The notes: generated from the sequence alone by a model not told the origin. A DNA stretch of 64,000 bases from Vicinamibacteraceae bacterium (GCA_012270995.1 JAAXHG010000030.1:79416-143415); one strand, 5' to 3'; positions 18,083-27,605 are shown, counted from the first letter of the stretch. Numbers and translations are program-made.

Positions 18083-19261
18083 ATGACCGACAGCGAACTT
18101 CGGGTCTCGATCGAGAACGACTACGCCTTCCTCCGCGACCCGGTCCGCCGCATCTGCGAGCGGTTCCCCGGCGAGTACTGGCGGCGTCTTGATGCCGCAG
18201 CCGAGTACCCGACCGAGTTCGTCCAGGCTCTTACCGAGCACGAGTATCTCGGCTGCCTGATCCCGGAGGAGTACGGAGGCGCGGGCCTGCCGCTGCGTGC
18301 CGCGTGCGTCGTGCTGGAGACGATCCACTCGAGCGGCTGCAATGCCGCCGCCTGTCACGCCCAGATGTACACGATGGGCACGGTGCTCCGCCACGGCAGC
18401 GACGAGCAGAAGCAGCAATACCTGCCAAAGATCGCCAGCGGCGAACTGCGGCTGCAGGCGTTCGGCGTCACCGAGCCGGTGACCGGTTCGGACACCACGC
18501 AGTTGCGCACGACGGCCGTCCGCGACGGCGACAGCTACGTCGTCAACGGCCAAAAGATCTGGACCAGTCGCGCCCTCCACTCCGACCTGATGATCCTGCT
18601 CGCCCGGACGATGCCGGCGGACCAGGTGGCGAAGCGCTCACGCGGCCTGTCCGTGTTCCTCGTCGACCTCCGCGAGGCCCGCGGCAACGGCCTGGAGATC
18701 CAGCCGATCGACACGATGATCAACCACGGCACGACCCAGGTCTTCTTCGACAACCTGCGGATTCCGGCCGCCAGCCGGATCGGCGAGGAGGGCCGCGGCT
18801 TCAGGTACATCCTGAGCGGCATGAACGCCGAGCGCATCCTGCTCGCCTCGGAGGCGATCGGCGATGCCCGCTACTTCATCCGCCGCGCCGTCGAGTACGC
18901 CAACGAGCGCGAGGTCTTCGGCAGGCCCATCGGCCAGAACCAGGGCATCCAGTTCCCGATCGCCCGCGCCCACGCCGAGACCGACGCCGCCGAGATGATC
19001 GTCCGCAAGGCCGCCGCCCTCTACGACGCCGGCCGCGAATGCGGCGCCGAGGCCAACAGCGCCAAACTCCTCGCCTCCGAAGCCGCCTGGAAAGCCGGCG
19101 ACACCTGCTTCCAGACCTTCGGCGGCTTCGCCTTCGCCACCGAGTACGACATCGAACGCAAGTGGCGCGAATGCCGCCTGTTCCAGACGGCGCCGATCTC
19201 GACGAACCTCGTGCTCACGTACCTGGCCCAGCACGTCCTCGGACTGCCGCGCAGCTACTGA
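18083..19261 (+). CDS. Acyl-CoA dehydrogenase
   Basis: The 392-residue flavoprotein has the family order: an N-terminal helical domain with LIPEEYGGAG, a middle beta domain with the FAD-contacting AFGVTEPVTGSDTTQLRT and KIWTSRA, and a C-terminal helical domain with FGRPIGQNQGIQFPIA and TFGGFAFATEYDIERKWRE. It would oxidise an acyl-CoA to the enoyl-CoA and pass electrons to ETF. The GFAFATEYDIER region should hold the catalytic Glu but the exact residue was not verified. The chain-length class cannot be told. It starts 30 bp after pyk. Confidence 0.9.
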   Translation: MTDSELRVSIENDYAFLRDPVRRICERFPGEYWRRLDAAAEYPTEFVQALTEHEYLGCLIPEEYGGAGLPLRAACVVLETIHSSGCNAAACHAQMYTMGTVLRHGSDEQKQQYLPKIASGELRLQAFGVTEPVTGSDTTQLRTTAVRDGDSYVVNGQKIWTSRALHSDLMILLARTMPADQVAKRSRGLSVFLVDLREARGNGLEIQPIDTMINHGTTQVFFDNLRIPAASRIGEEGRGFRYILSGMNAERILLASEAIGDARYFIRRAVEYANEREVFGRPIGQNQGIQFPIARAHAETDAAEMIVRKAAALYDAGRECGAEANSAKLLASEAAWKAGDTCFQTFGGFAFATEYDIERKWRECRLFQTAPISTNLVLTYLAQHVLGLPRSY

Positions 19262-19304
19262 CGGCACGGCTGGCGCGATGGCGTGGGCTGCACCCGCCTT
19301 CTCC

Positions 19305-19464
19305 GGGCCCGAAGGGGAGGGTCCCAGCGGCCGCTCACGCTTGCCGGATAGATGGAGGGGGAGCGCTCGCTGCGGTCGGCTGCGCTCCGGTTTGGCGTCG
19401 GACGATGAGATGACGCCGGGCGTCGCTTGCCGACAGCCTCGCCGGGACCCTCCCCTTCGGACCC
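19305..19464. mobile_element. 160-bp palindromic (MITE-like) intergenic element, copy A
   Basis: Ends 19305-19325 and 19444-19464 are a 21-bp terminal inverted repeat with one mismatch (inner part GAAGGGGAGGGTCCC and its complement). The interior shares an 18-bp core, GCTCCGGTTTGGCGTCGG at 19384-19401, with the element at 60617-60770, at almost the same offset from the left end. No open frame of note is inside. Size, terminal repeats and recurrence suggest a non-autonomous element or a REP-type family. It fills most of the 302-bp gap after the acyl-CoA dehydrogenase gene. Confidence 0.65.
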
Positions 19465-19563
19465 TGCGCCGGCTGGAGGGCGTCGGAGGCGGGACGATTC
19501 CGTGCGGCCGGTTGACCAAGAAGGTTGGACGGGCGGCGTCCAGATTTCTTGTATTTTCGGTTG

Positions 19564-20328
19564 GTGATCGACAGGCAGGTTCACCTCGGCGCGGTGCGCT
19601 CGCTTCTGGGCCGAAGTTCGGTCGTTGCGCCGGATGACGACGAGAGCGCGCGCTGGCGCGCCGAGTTCGTGCAGTCCTTTCTGGAGCGGGACGCTCCCCA
19701 ACTTGGCGTCAACGTCCCGGCGACAACGCTCGAACGGTTCTGGGCGATGCTCGCTCACTATCACGCGAATGTCTGGAACGCCTCCGAACTGGCGCTGTCG
19801 TTCGGTGTCTCGCACCGTGCGGTCCGCAGGTATCTCGAGGCCCTGCAGGCCACCTTCATGGTCCGCGTCCTCAAGCCGTGGCAGGCGACTCTGAAGAAGC
19901 GGCAGGTCAAGGCGCCGAAGGTCTACCTGCGGGACTCGGGAATCCTGCACCACTTTCTCGACGTACAAACGCGGGAAGGTTTGGAGCGGCATCCGAAGGT
20001 CGGCGCCTCCTGGGAGGGCTTCGTGGTCGAGAACCTCCTCCGGTTGCTCGGCGCGCCGGAGCGCAGTTGCTTCTTCTGGCGCGCTCACACTGGCGGCGAG
20101 GTCGACCTCGTCGTCCGCCGGGGCGGCGAACTGCGGGGGTTCGAGATCAAGCGGACGAGTTCGCCCACGCTTACCCGCTCGATGCGGCGGGCCATGGAAG
20201 ACCTCGGGCTTGCCCGCCTCGATCTGGTTCACGCCGGCGCCGACAGCTACGACCTCGGGGCGGGCGTACGGGCTGTCTCCGTAGCGCGGCTCACGGAGGA
20301 GATTGAGCCGCTCTGGCCGCGGCCTTGA
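19564..20328 (+). pseudogene. Truncated DUF4143 ATPase (C-terminal domain only)
   Basis: The frame encodes the DUF4143 C-terminal half of an AAA_14-type ATP-binding protein: WRAEFVQSFLERDAPQLG, a winged-helix segment LALSFGVSHRAVRRYLEALQ, YLRDSGILHHFLDV, and the nuclease-like end WRAHTGGEVDLVVRRGGELRGFEIK. Full-length proteins of this family are about 380-420 residues with an N-terminal Walker ATPase. That ATPase is absent here; the upstream sequence is instead the palindromic element ending at 19464. The start is not determinable and GTG 19564 is a convention. Most likely a remnant left after an insertion or rearrangement. Confidence 0.7.
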
Positions 20329-20451
20329 TCCGCTTGTTGGTCCGATTGGGCGCTTCGGGGCGGGTGCCTGGAGAAGTGGATCAGCAGGCTGCGCGGTCTC
20401 CGTGGTCCGCGGCTGCTTGAGCGCCTCAGAGGAAGCCAGCGGGTCCTCCGC

Positions 20452-20661
20452 GACTACCTTGCCGACTGTGCTCGAGCAGACGAGATCCGCCCTGGGCCGC
20501 CCGACATGCTCCTCTCTGCTCTCGACTTCGAGATCGTCTTCCAGCTCAAGGCCTTCGGCGAACGGGTCGATGTGGTCCTCAAGCCAAGGCGTGAAGTCCT
20601 CCTTTTCGTGCGGCCATTCAGTTCGGAGGCCGACCGGTTCTGCTAGCGGGCCCAACGTCAT
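20452..20661 (-). pseudogene. N-terminal fragment of DUF4268-type nuclease-like protein
   Basis: The start ATG at 20661 overlaps the stop of the ATPase gene as ATGA, so it was the second gene of that operon. The first 70 residues match the N-terminus of DUF4268/PD-(D/E)XK-like proteins, with TEWPHEKEDFTPWLEDHID and VGRPRADL. The expected catalytic ENQ-type strand is missing: after VGKVVAEDP the frame turns into unrelated sequence. The fragment ends about 120 bp from the end of the truncated DUF4143 gene, which converges on it. Identification rests on the WPHE..DFTPWL pattern and is moderately secure. Confidence 0.55.
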
Positions 20662-22589
20662 GCGGGACTCCCCTTCCGCGGTTGGCGCCGTTGGTCGGAA
20701 GTCGAGGTAGCCTTCGCCCTCTGCGATGGCGTCCGCATGAACCGGGGCGTCATTGTCCGGTCGCCGTCGAACAGTTGGCGCATTTCGCCGAGGTCCTGGC
20801 GGAATGTCCGGGCCGGTGCCTCCAGGTAGCGCCAACAGGAGAAAGACGAACGCTCCGCTTCGATTCGGGACTCCGCCAGCGAAAGGGCTTCCCGGGCGGC
20901 ATCCATAGCGCCCGTGGCCCAGTGAGCCAGCGCCAAGCACTGGGCGTAGTTGGCGTCTTTCCGATCAGCCGGGTCGGCCGAGTCGAGTTCGACGACGCGG
21001 GCGAAAGGCTCCCGCGGCGGCTCCCGTCGCCGCGCCCATAGGGTCATGCCGTAGTTGAAGGCGTTCTGAACGCTCATGCCGTCGATGGATGGCGCGGAGT
21101 CCCGGCAGACGGCCGCGGCTTCCCGGTGGCGACCCGTGGCGATGAATGCCAGGACGGCGACGCCTCGTACCCGGTCGAGTTGCTCGTATTCGAGATCCTC
21201 TGAGCCAAGCAGGGGCTCGAGCAGGGCACCGGCGAACCAGGCTCCGCTTTCGTTGCGGAGCATCTGATTGGCGACGATGACGCGCTCGTTCGGCGACAGT
21301 TCCTGGACGGCTGGGAGAGAGAGTGTCTGCTCGAGATCGTCCGCATCCAGCAAGCGTAGGGCCCGGCTGACTTCGGGGAAGGACGTTCCCGGCTGTCCGA
21401 GGCCAGGGTCTTCGGCGTCGCTTGCGCTTGACGGGACGGCCCGGAGGGCGGCTAGAGCGTCCTGATTGCCCCCGGCGGCGTCACCCGCGGAGAGACGGCG
21501 ATAACGGGCTCTTTGCAGGTAGGCCTCCGGCGTTTGGAAGCCGGCGTCGAGCGCCATGTCCAGAAGCCGGACGAAGTCGTCGTCCTGTCCCCGCCGTTCG
21601 TGCAGTCGGGCCAGCCGAAAGAGCACTTCGCCATCGTCCTCGTGTCGCTTCTCAATCTCCTCGAGGTGACGTCTCTGTCGGTCTTCGGCTCTTGGCAACC
21701 CTCTGTAGGGGGAGCGTTGGTACTGGCGGATGAATTCCAGAGCGCCGTCACGGTCGGCCGGATTCAGACGGGTCATTTGGGTGGCGAGCGCCTTGTACTC
21801 GCGGGCCAACCGACTCCTCGGGCGGTCCTTCGTGAAGATGTCCTGCTTCAGCAGGGAGAGGCTGGGATAGCGGTGAATGGCCAGGGGCTCGCGCCGAAAG
21901 CCGAGTTGGGCCTGAAAGTCCGAAGTGATGGCCCGGAGAATCTCATCCTCGTCGTCCAGGTCCGGGACGTTGGAGAGGACGTAGTGGAGTTCGATCGCGT
22001 CTTCCTCGGACCTGGTCGGCTCGGTACGGATGTCCCGGACAACCTTCGTCAAGCCTCTCAGGTTCTGCTGGTTGGGAAAAAAGAGCAACACCACGGCGTC
22101 GGGGAGCTGACGGGTGCAGATGCCGCCGACGTCGGTGTGGCCGGTCCGGGAGTCGATCAGGACGTAGTCGGCCTCAAGGGCGTCGCGCCACTGCGCTTTC
22201 AGGTCCTCGAACAGGAGATAGCCGTCTAAGTGCTCGTAGAGCGCTTGCCAGTCGAGTGCGGCGAGACGCCTTGCATAGCGTTCGTCGTGCGAGCCGGAGG
22301 GCATGATCCACAGTCGCCCGCCCTTTTCGCCGAGCGGCGGCGACTCGAACAGAAAGTCCTCGGCTTCGGGCGCCCGGTCGGTCTCGAGATAGGTCTCGAC
22401 GAAGTCGAGGATTCCGGGCGTCGTCTCGGCCGGCCGGCCGAGGTCGAAGGTGTCGAGCCCGGGCGCCTCCAGGTCGAAGTCGACGGCGACGACGCGCTTG
22501 CCCTGCCGCGCGAGTTCGACCGCGACGTTGACGAGCGCCATCGTGCGGCCGACGCCGCCCTTGAAGGAGTAGAAGGTGGTGACGTACAT
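20658..22589 (-). CDS. KGGVGR-type ParA/MinD-like ATPase with helical repeat C-terminus
   Basis: The 643-residue protein begins with a deviant Walker A, SFKGGVGRTMAL (Lys10-Thr16), and has VVAVDFDLEAPGLDTFDLG and YVLIDSRTGHTDVGG as the SIMIBI ATPase switch segments. The ATPase spans about 280 residues. The rest is Ala/Leu/Arg rich with TPR-like helical pairs such as LFRLARLHERRG and TPEAYLQRARYRRL. The KGGVGR variant with a repeat tail is found in conflict- or signalling-type loci rather than in chromosome-partition pairs; no parB is nearby. A strong GGAGGG precedes the ATG. It is coupled to a truncated nuclease-like gene and lies just downstream of an MqsRA-like pair. Function is unknown. 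Confidence 0.75.
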   Translation of the reverse strand: MYVTTFYSFKGGVGRTMALVNVAVELARQGKRVVAVDFDLEAPGLDTFDLGRPAETTPGILDFVETYLETDRAPEAEDFLFESPPLGEKGGRLWIMPSGSHDERYARRLAALDWQALYEHLDGYLLFEDLKAQWRDALEADYVLIDSRTGHTDVGGICTRQLPDAVVLLFFPNQQNLRGLTKVVRDIRTEPTRSEEDAIELHYVLSNVPDLDDEDEILRAITSDFQAQLGFRREPLAIHRYPSLSLLKQDIFTKDRPRSRLAREYKALATQMTRLNPADRDGALEFIRQYQRSPYRGLPRAEDRQRRHLEEIEKRHEDDGEVLFRLARLHERRGQDDDFVRLLDMALDAGFQTPEAYLQRARYRRLSAGDAAGGNQDALAALRAVPSSASDAEDPGLGQPGTSFPEVSRALRLLDADDLEQTLSLPAVQELSPNERVIVANQMLRNESGAWFAGALLEPLLGSEDLEYEQLDRVRGVAVLAFIATGRHREAAAVCRDSAPSIDGMSVQNAFNYGMTLWARRREPPREPFARVVELDSADPADRKDANYAQCLALAHWATGAMDAAREALSLAESRIEAERSSFSCWRYLEAPARTFRQDLGEMRQLFDGDRTMTPRFMRTPSQRAKATSTSDQRRQPRKGSPA

Positions 22590-22626
22590 GACCCTCCGTG
22601 TCGGCGTGGCCGGGGCCGGCGACGCT

Positions 22627-23178
22627 TCAGGCGGCTACACGGAACGCGGACGCCCGAGGGGAGTTGATCTGGCTCTCCGGTATATGGGGGAATCGTCCGG
22701 CGCCGGAAGCTGATGCGAGCTGTTCGGCGGGCGTCGTCTCCCGCGCCAGTTTCTTCAAGAGGCTCCATCCCAAGTCCGTGTCGAGCAACCGCAGATAGCG
22801 GTCGTACCCTCGGTTCTGGGCGACGGCGCCGGTCTCCCAGCGCTTGATCGTGGCTTCCCCGAGCCCGGTGATCTCCGCGAAGGCGCGGCGGCTGAGGCGT
22901 CGCCGCTTGCGGATGGCCCGGATATCCCAAGGGGACAGGAGACCGTAGGCGTAGTACACGGCCTCCGTCCTTATGCGCTCCCCGACGTAGTCGAAGAACT
23001 CCTCGTCACAGTCGGCACACTGTCTGACGGGCAAGGTCACCGAGATCTCGAGAGCTCCGTGCTGGAACGTCTGATCGACAATCTCCGTCGTCGTCGGCGT
23101 TTCACAGAAGGGGCAGGTCGTATCCCGGTTCGGGTCGCCTGCCGCAACCTCGTGCTTGGGTCTGCGGTAGTCAGGCAT
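22627..23178 (-). CDS. MqsA/YgiT-type zinc-finger and HTH antitoxin
   Basis: The protein has an N-terminal zinc-binding part with CPFC and CADC, and a C-terminal Xre-type HTH: LSPWDIRAIRKRRRLSRRAF, GLGEATIKRWE. This is the plan of MqsA/YgiT antitoxins, in which the zinc domain binds the toxin and the HTH binds the operator. The ATG at 23178 has AGGAAG in front; an alternative ATG at 23223 would overlap the toxin stop by 8 bases and add 15 residues. The C-terminus continues about 50 residues past the HTH, longer than E. coli MqsA. Toxin-first order matches mqsRA. Confidence 0.75.
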   Translation of the reverse strand: MPDYRRPKHEVAAGDPNRDTTCPFCETPTTTEIVDQTFQHGALEISVTLPVRQCADCDEEFFDYVGERIRTEAVYYAYGLLSPWDIRAIRKRRRLSRRAFAEITGLGEATIKRWETGAVAQNRGYDRYLRLLDTDLGWSLLKKLARETTPAEQLASASGAGRFPHIPESQINSPRASAFRVAA

Positions 23179-23215
23179 CGTTCTCTTCCTGTTCGTTCGA
23201 TCGGCGGCTGCGGAA

Positions 23216-23584
23216 TCACTCATGGATGGAGTAGTGGAAGCTCCTGCCGAGGACCTTGCGCCGGTTCTTTGGCAGCTCGAGCTTTACGTAGACCCGAGGG
23301 AGGTTGGCATCAACTCGGATCTTCATCACGTAGCCAGTGGCCCCCGGCGGGTGGTCCAGCACCATGGTCTCTACCGCGTGTCCATCGCGGAGCTTCTCGA
23401 AGATGAGGCTCCAGGCGGTCTCTTCCGTGAACTTCCCTCCCAAGTAGCGATCCTGGGGATTGTTGACATTCCCTGGCTCCCATCGCGCTCGCCGCCCGCC
23501 CGAGATCCTCGTTCCGGCGCGCCTGGCCAGCTTCGCCAGGACGCGCCGGAGTTCGTCGTCGATTCCCCTCTCGCAGTCAACCAT
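23216..23584 (-). CDS. Putative MqsR-like toxin of the zinc-finger TA pair
   Basis: This 122-residue basic protein lies directly upstream of the MqsA-type antitoxin on the same strand. Visible features are an N-terminal helix region, a central AWSLIFEKLRDGHAVETMVL and a C-terminal YVKLELPKNRRKVLGRSFHYS, compatible with a RelE/MqsR-like fold. Identity as MqsR is inferred from length, gene order and partner; I do not see a decisive family motif. It would be an mRNA interferase if the inference holds. The promoter with two palindromes lies just upstream. Confidence 0.5.
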   Translation of the reverse strand: MVDCERGIDDELRRVLAKLARRAGTRISGGRRARWEPGNVNNPQDRYLGGKFTEETAWSLIFEKLRDGHAVETMVLDHPPGATGYVMKIRVDANLPRVYVKLELPKNRRKVLGRSFHYSIHE

Positions 23585-23609
23585 GGGTCAGTCAGGGGAA
23601 CGGATGAAG

Positions 23610-23688
23610 AGGATCTTATGATCCTGATTCTGGGTTTGTCAAGAGGTCCCGTCCAGAGAAAGAAACCCATAGGGGGATCATCTGATCC
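23610..23688 (-). promoter_or_regulatory. Sigma-70-like promoter with two palindromic operators
   Basis: On the minus strand TTGACA (23642-23637), an 18-bp spacer and TAAGAT (23618-23613) form a good sigma-70 promoter 29 bp before the toxin ATG. The -10 box lies inside a perfect palindrome, AGGATC-ATAA-GATCCT (23610-23625), and a second perfect palindrome, GGATCAGATGATCC, lies upstream at 23675-23688. They share GGATCA half-sites, as expected for an autorepressing HTH antitoxin. Confidence 0.7.
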
Positions 23689-23751
23689 GTTCTCGGTTCC
23701 GGCAAACCGCGACGGACCGACAAGGTGCGATGGACCGGAGAAGCGACGAGC

Positions 23752-24603
23752 CTACGAAGCCCGATCCCGAGCCGCCGCCAGCGCTCGCTTGCCGTAGACC
23801 TTGCCGACGTGGACGCGGTAGTCGCCGGAGGCGAAGATGTCGCCGATGGGGTCTTCGGCGTCGAGGCCGGAGGCTGCGGCGGCGATGGCGTCGTCGGAGA
23901 GGTCGGATCCCGTGAGGCTCGAGACGTCGACCGCGGTCGGGGTGGCGTCGACGCCGCCGACGACCAGGCCGGCGGCGGTGCAGCGGCCGTTCTCGATCGT
24001 GACGGAAGCCGCGGCGCCGACGACGGCGTAGCCGGAGGCGGGGTGCTCGAACTTGAGATAGGCGGCGCCGGTGCCGGCGCCAAGGGCCGGGGCGTCGACG
24101 TGCGTGAGGATCTCGTCCTCGCCGACGTCGGTCATCAGCAGGTCCTGGAAGAACTCGGCCGCGGCAACCGAGCGGGCGCCGGAGGGGGACTGCAGGTGGA
24201 TCGAGGCGCCGAGCAGGACGAGCACCGGGGGTATGTCGGAGCCCGGGTCGGCGTGGGCGATGTTGCCGCCGATCGTGCCGCGGTTGCGAACCTGGGCGTC
24301 GCCGATGTGGCCGGCCGCTTCGGCGAGCACGGGGCAGTGGGCCGCCAGCACGTCGGAAGCCGCGATGTCGGCGTGGGTGGTCAGCGAGCCGACCCGGACC
24401 GAGCCGTTCCCTTCGGAGATGCCCTTGAGCTCGTCGAGGCGGCCGATGTCGATGACGACGGGGGGCTGGGCCAGACGGAGCTTCATCATCGGGATCAGGC
24501 TGTGGCCGCCGGCCATCAGCTTCGCGTCTTCGTTCTCCTGGAGCAGACTCAAGGCTTCGTCCACCGATCCGGCGCGGCGGTAATCGAATTGGGCTGGGTA
24601 CAT
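23752..24603 (-). CDS. coxM: CO dehydrogenase-type FAD-binding subunit
   Basis: The 283-residue protein matches the medium FAD subunit of molybdenum hydroxylases: an N-terminal YRRAGSVDEALSLL, KLMAGGHSLIPMMKLRL, and GTIGGNIAHADPGSD (FAD pyrophosphate loops), then the CO_deh_flav_C domain. It accepts electrons from the Fe-S subunit. The ATG at 24603 has AGGAGC before it and starts the family N-terminus; longer in-frame readings add unrelated sequence. It is the last gene of coxG-S-L-M, 62 bp after coxL. Confidence 0.9.
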   Translation of the reverse strand: MYPAQFDYRRAGSVDEALSLLQENEDAKLMAGGHSLIPMMKLRLAQPPVVIDIGRLDELKGISEGNGSVRVGSLTTHADIAASDVLAAHCPVLAEAAGHIGDAQVRNRGTIGGNIAHADPGSDIPPVLVLLGASIHLQSPSGARSVAAAEFFQDLLMTDVGEDEILTHVDAPALGAGTGAAYLKFEHPASGYAVVGAAASVTIENGRCTAAGLVVGGVDATPTAVDVSSLTGSDLSDDAIAAAASGLDAEDPIGDIFASGDYRVHVGKVYGKRALAAARDRAS

Positions 24604-24665
24604 ATCTGGGCTCCTGATTCGGCAGCTTCGGTTGTTCGGCTGCGGATTGTAGACGGACGAAGTGG

Positions 24666-27014
24666 TTAGCTGTTGACGGCCCGCCACACCTTCTCGGGCG
24701 TGAGCGGCATGTCGATGTGGTCGATACCGAACGGCGCGAGCGCGTCGACCACGGCGTTGACCACCGCGGCCGGCGAGGCGATCGCGCCGGCCTCGCCGAC
24801 GCCCTTGACGCCCAGCGGATTGTGCGGGCACGGGGTCGTCGTGCGGTCGAGCTCGAACGAGATCAGGTTGTGGATCTTGGGCACCGCGTAGTCCATGAGC
24901 GAGCCGGACACGAGTTGGCCGCTCTCGTCGTAGACCGCGTTCTCCCACAGCGCCTGGCCGATGCCCTGGGCCAGACCGCCGTGGAGCTGGCCGTCGACGA
25001 TCATCGGGTTGATCACGTTGCCGACGTCGTCGACCGCGGCGTAGCGCAGCAGTTCGATCGAGCCGGTCTCCGTGTCCACCTCGACGACGCAGACGTGGGT
25101 GCCGAACGGGTAGGTGAAGTTCGACGGATCGTAGAAGCTCGTGGCGGAGAGCCCCGGCTCCAGGTCATCGGGGTAGTTGTGCGCCAGGTAGGCCTGGAGC
25201 GCCACGTCGCCGAGACCGAGGGAGCGGTCCGGCGAACCGGCCACGCGGAAGCTGCCGTCCTCGTACTCCAGGTCCTCGGCCGAGGCCTCGAGCAGGTGGG
25301 CGGCGATCTTCTTGCCTTTCTCGATGATCTTGTCGACGCTCCTGGCGATCGCCGAACCACCGACGGCGGCGCTGCGGCTGCCGTAGGTACCCATGCCGAA
25401 CTGGACGAGGTCGGTGTCGCCGTGGATCACCTCGACCGCCTCGGGATCGATGCCGAGCCGGTCGGCGACGATCTGGGAGAAGGTCGTTTCGTGGCCCTGA
25501 CCGTGCGACGAGGAACCGGTGTAGACGGTGACCGAAGCGGTCGGATGGACGCGGACGTCGGCGCTCTCCCATTGCCCGGCCTGGGCGCCGAGCGATCCGA
25601 CGACGGCTGACGGCGCCAGCCCGCAGGCCTCGATGTAGGACGAGAAGCCGATGCCGATCTGCCGGCCGCCGCCGTTTCCGCGGCGCGACGCCTGCTCGCT
25701 CCGCAGGTCGTCGTATCCGATCATCTCCAGCGCGCGGTCCATCGCCGGTCCGTAGTTGCCCGAGTCGTACGCGAGGGCGACCTGGGTCTGGTACGGGAAG
25801 GCGTCCGGCGACACGAAGTTCCGGCGTCGTACCTCGACCGGACCCAGACCGGTGGTCTCGCCGGCGAGATGCATCAGCCGCTCGACGACGTAGGTGGCCT
25901 CGGGCCGGCCGGCGCCGCGGTAGGCGTCGACGGGGGTCGTGTGGGTGAAGACGCCGGTGACGTGGCAGTGGATCGCCGGAATGTCGTACTGACCGGACAT
26001 CAGGGTGCCGTAGAGGTAGGTCGGCACCGCCGGCGCGAACGTCGAGAGATAGGCGCCCATCGCGGCCGTGGTGTCGACGCGCAGGCCGGTGATCCGGCCG
26101 TCCGCGTCGAGCGCCAACGCGCAGTGGGTCGAGTGGTCGCGGCCGTGGGCATCCGTGAGATTCGTCTCGGTGCGCGTCGCGGTCCACTTGACCGGCCGGT
26201 CGAGCTTCATCGAGCACAGGCCCACGATCGCCTCGTCGGCGTAGTGGTGAATCTTGCTGCCGAAGCCGCCGCCGACCTCGGGAGCGACGATCCGCACCTT
26301 GTGCTCGGGCATGCCAAGCGACGCGAGCGTCATCAGCAGCCGATGCACGTGCGGGTTCTGACTCGTCATGTGGATCGTCATCGAGCCCGCGTTTGAGTCG
26401 TAGGAGGCGAGCACCGCGCGAGGCTCGATCGCGTGCGGGATCAGGCGGTTGTTGCGCAGGTCGAGCTGCACGGTGTGCGCGGCGGAGGCGAAGGCGGCGT
26501 CGACCGATTCGCGCTCGCCGATCTCCCAGTCGAACGCCACGTTGCCCGGCGCGTCCTCGTGGACCGCCGGCGCCCCGTCCTCGAGCGCGGCGACGACATC
26601 GGCCACCGCGTCGAGCGGCTCGTAGTCGACGGCCACCCGGTCGGCCGCGTCGCGGGCGATGTAGCGGTCCTCCGCCACGACGACGGCCACGGCGTCGCCC
26701 ACGTGGCGCACCGTGTCGGCGGCGATCATCGGGTGGGCGGGGGTCTTCAGGTCGGGCAGCAGCCAGCCGACGGGCACGACACCGGGGATGCCGGCGGCCG
26801 CGACGTCGCGCGCCGTGAGCACGGCGAGGACGCCGGGCAGGGCCTCCGCGGCGGAGGCGTCGATGCCGCGGATCCGGGCATGGGCGTAGGGGCTGCGAAC
26901 GATCGCGGCATGAGCCATGCCGGGGACGTTCAGGTCGTCGGTGTACTTGCCGCGGCCGGTGATGAGCGCCGGGTCTTCCCGGCGCTTGATCGAGGTGCCG
27001 AGTACGCCCGCCAT
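24666..27014 (-). CDS. coxL: Form II CO dehydrogenase-like molybdopterin subunit
   Basis: The 782-residue large subunit of a xanthine dehydrogenase-family molybdenum hydroxylase. It opens [18 protein letters not shown] and has the molybdopterin-cytosine-dinucleotide contacts of the family and a C-terminal [12 protein letters not shown] holding the active-site Glu. The active-site loop at 364-370 reads AYRGAGR, the form II signature, not the AYXCSFR of true aerobic CO dehydrogenases (form I). The substrate is therefore uncertain: form II enzymes may act on other aldehydes or N-heterocycles. The coxS stop lies one base before its ATG. Confidence 0.92.
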   Translation of the reverse strand: MAGVLGTSIKRREDPALITGRGKYTDDLNVPGMAHAAIVRSPYAHARIRGIDASAAEALPGVLAVLTARDVAAAGIPGVVPVGWLLPDLKTPAHPMIAADTVRHVGDAVAVVVAEDRYIARDAADRVAVDYEPLDAVADVVAALEDGAPAVHEDAPGNVAFDWEIGERESVDAAFASAAHTVQLDLRNNRLIPHAIEPRAVLASYDSNAGSMTIHMTSQNPHVHRLLMTLASLGMPEHKVRIVAPEVGGGFGSKIHHYADEAIVGLCSMKLDRPVKWTATRTETNLTDAHGRDHSTHCALALDADGRITGLRVDTTAAMGAYLSTFAPAVPTYLYGTLMSGQYDIPAIHCHVTGVFTHTTPVDAYRGAGRPEATYVVERLMHLAGETTGLGPVEVRRRNFVSPDAFPYQTQVALAYDSGNYGPAMDRALEMIGYDDLRSEQASRRGNGGGRQIGIGFSSYIEACGLAPSAVVGSLGAQAGQWESADVRVHPTASVTVYTGSSSHGQGHETTFSQIVADRLGIDPEAVEVIHGDTDLVQFGMGTYGSRSAAVGGSAIARSVDKIIEKGKKIAAHLLEASAEDLEYEDGSFRVAGSPDRSLGLGDVALQAYLAHNYPDDLEPGLSATSFYDPSNFTYPFGTHVCVVEVDTETGSIELLRYAAVDDVGNVINPMIVDGQLHGGLAQGIGQALWENAVYDESGQLVSGSLMDYAVPKIHNLISFELDRTTTPCPHNPLGVKGVGEAGAIASPAAVVNAVVDALAPFGIDHIDMPLTPEKVWRAVNS

Positions 27015-27015
27015 C

Positions 27016-27483
27016 TCAGCTCATCCTCTCGGCGGCGTACTTCACGGCCTCCACGATGTTGTGGTAGCCGGTGCAGCGGCAGATGTTGCCCTTGAGACCC
27101 TCGCGGATCTCCTCGTCGTTCGGGTTCTGGTTCTGGGTCAGGAGGTAGTTCGCCGACAGGATCATGCCCGGCGTGCAGTAACCGCACTGCAGGCCGTGCT
27201 TCTCCCAGAAGCCCTCCTGGAGCGGATGCAGCTCGCCGTTTTGGGCCAGCCCCTCGATCGTCGTCACCGAGGCGCCGTCGGCCTGCGCCGCGAGCATGGT
27301 GCAGGACTTGACGGCATTGCCGTCGACCAGCACGGTGCAGGCGCCGCAGAGACTCGTCTCGCAGCCGATGTTGGCGCCGGTCAGGCCCAGATCCTCGCGC
27401 AGGAAGTGGACCAGCAGGCGCCGCGGCTCGACCGCTGCCTGAACCGGCTTTCCGTTGACTTCGAGTTGAATGGACACGGTCAT
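27016..27483 (-). CDS. coxS: CO dehydrogenase-type 2Fe-2S subunit
   Basis: The 155-residue small subunit has the plant-type 2Fe-2S motif ([15 protein letters not shown], with a further Cys at KSC) and the C-terminal four-helix 2Fe-2S domain with [10 protein letters not shown] and NICRCTGY. It relays electrons from the molybdenum centre of CoxL to the FAD of CoxM. All eight cluster cysteines appear present. The gene has tight spacing to coxL and follows coxG across a gap holding one copy of a 64-bp repeat. Confidence 0.93.
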   Translation of the reverse strand: MTVSIQLEVNGKPVQAAVEPRRLLVHFLREDLGLTGANIGCETSLCGACTVLVDGNAVKSCTMLAAQADGASVTTIEGLAQNGELHPLQEGFWEKHGLQCGYCTPGMILSANYLLTQNQNPNDEEIREGLKGNICRCTGYHNIVEAVKYAAERMS

Positions 27484-27540
27484 GGCTGGGTGCCTCCTTC
27501 TATGAACTTGTGCAGGGGAACGCAGCGGCGCTGGTTCCGC

Positions 27541-27604
27541 GGTGCGAGGTCATGGTGAGGTGGGGGCTGGGGCCGGACATGGAGCTTGCGACAGGTTGGG
27601 CGGC
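27541..27604 (+). repeat. 64-bp repeat flanking coxG, copy 1
   Basis: This segment contains GGTGAGGTGGGGGCTGGGGC and is matched at 55 of 64 positions, without gaps, by 28298-28361. The two copies lie in the same orientation on either side of coxG. They might be relics of an insertion or a duplicated regulatory segment. Confidence 0.7.
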
Positions 27605-27605
27605 G

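Noticed and set aside
20303..20710. Plus-strand frame of 135 codons, Ser/Arg rich
   Set aside because: Antisense to the ATGA-coupled nuclease fragment, low complexity and without homology signals.
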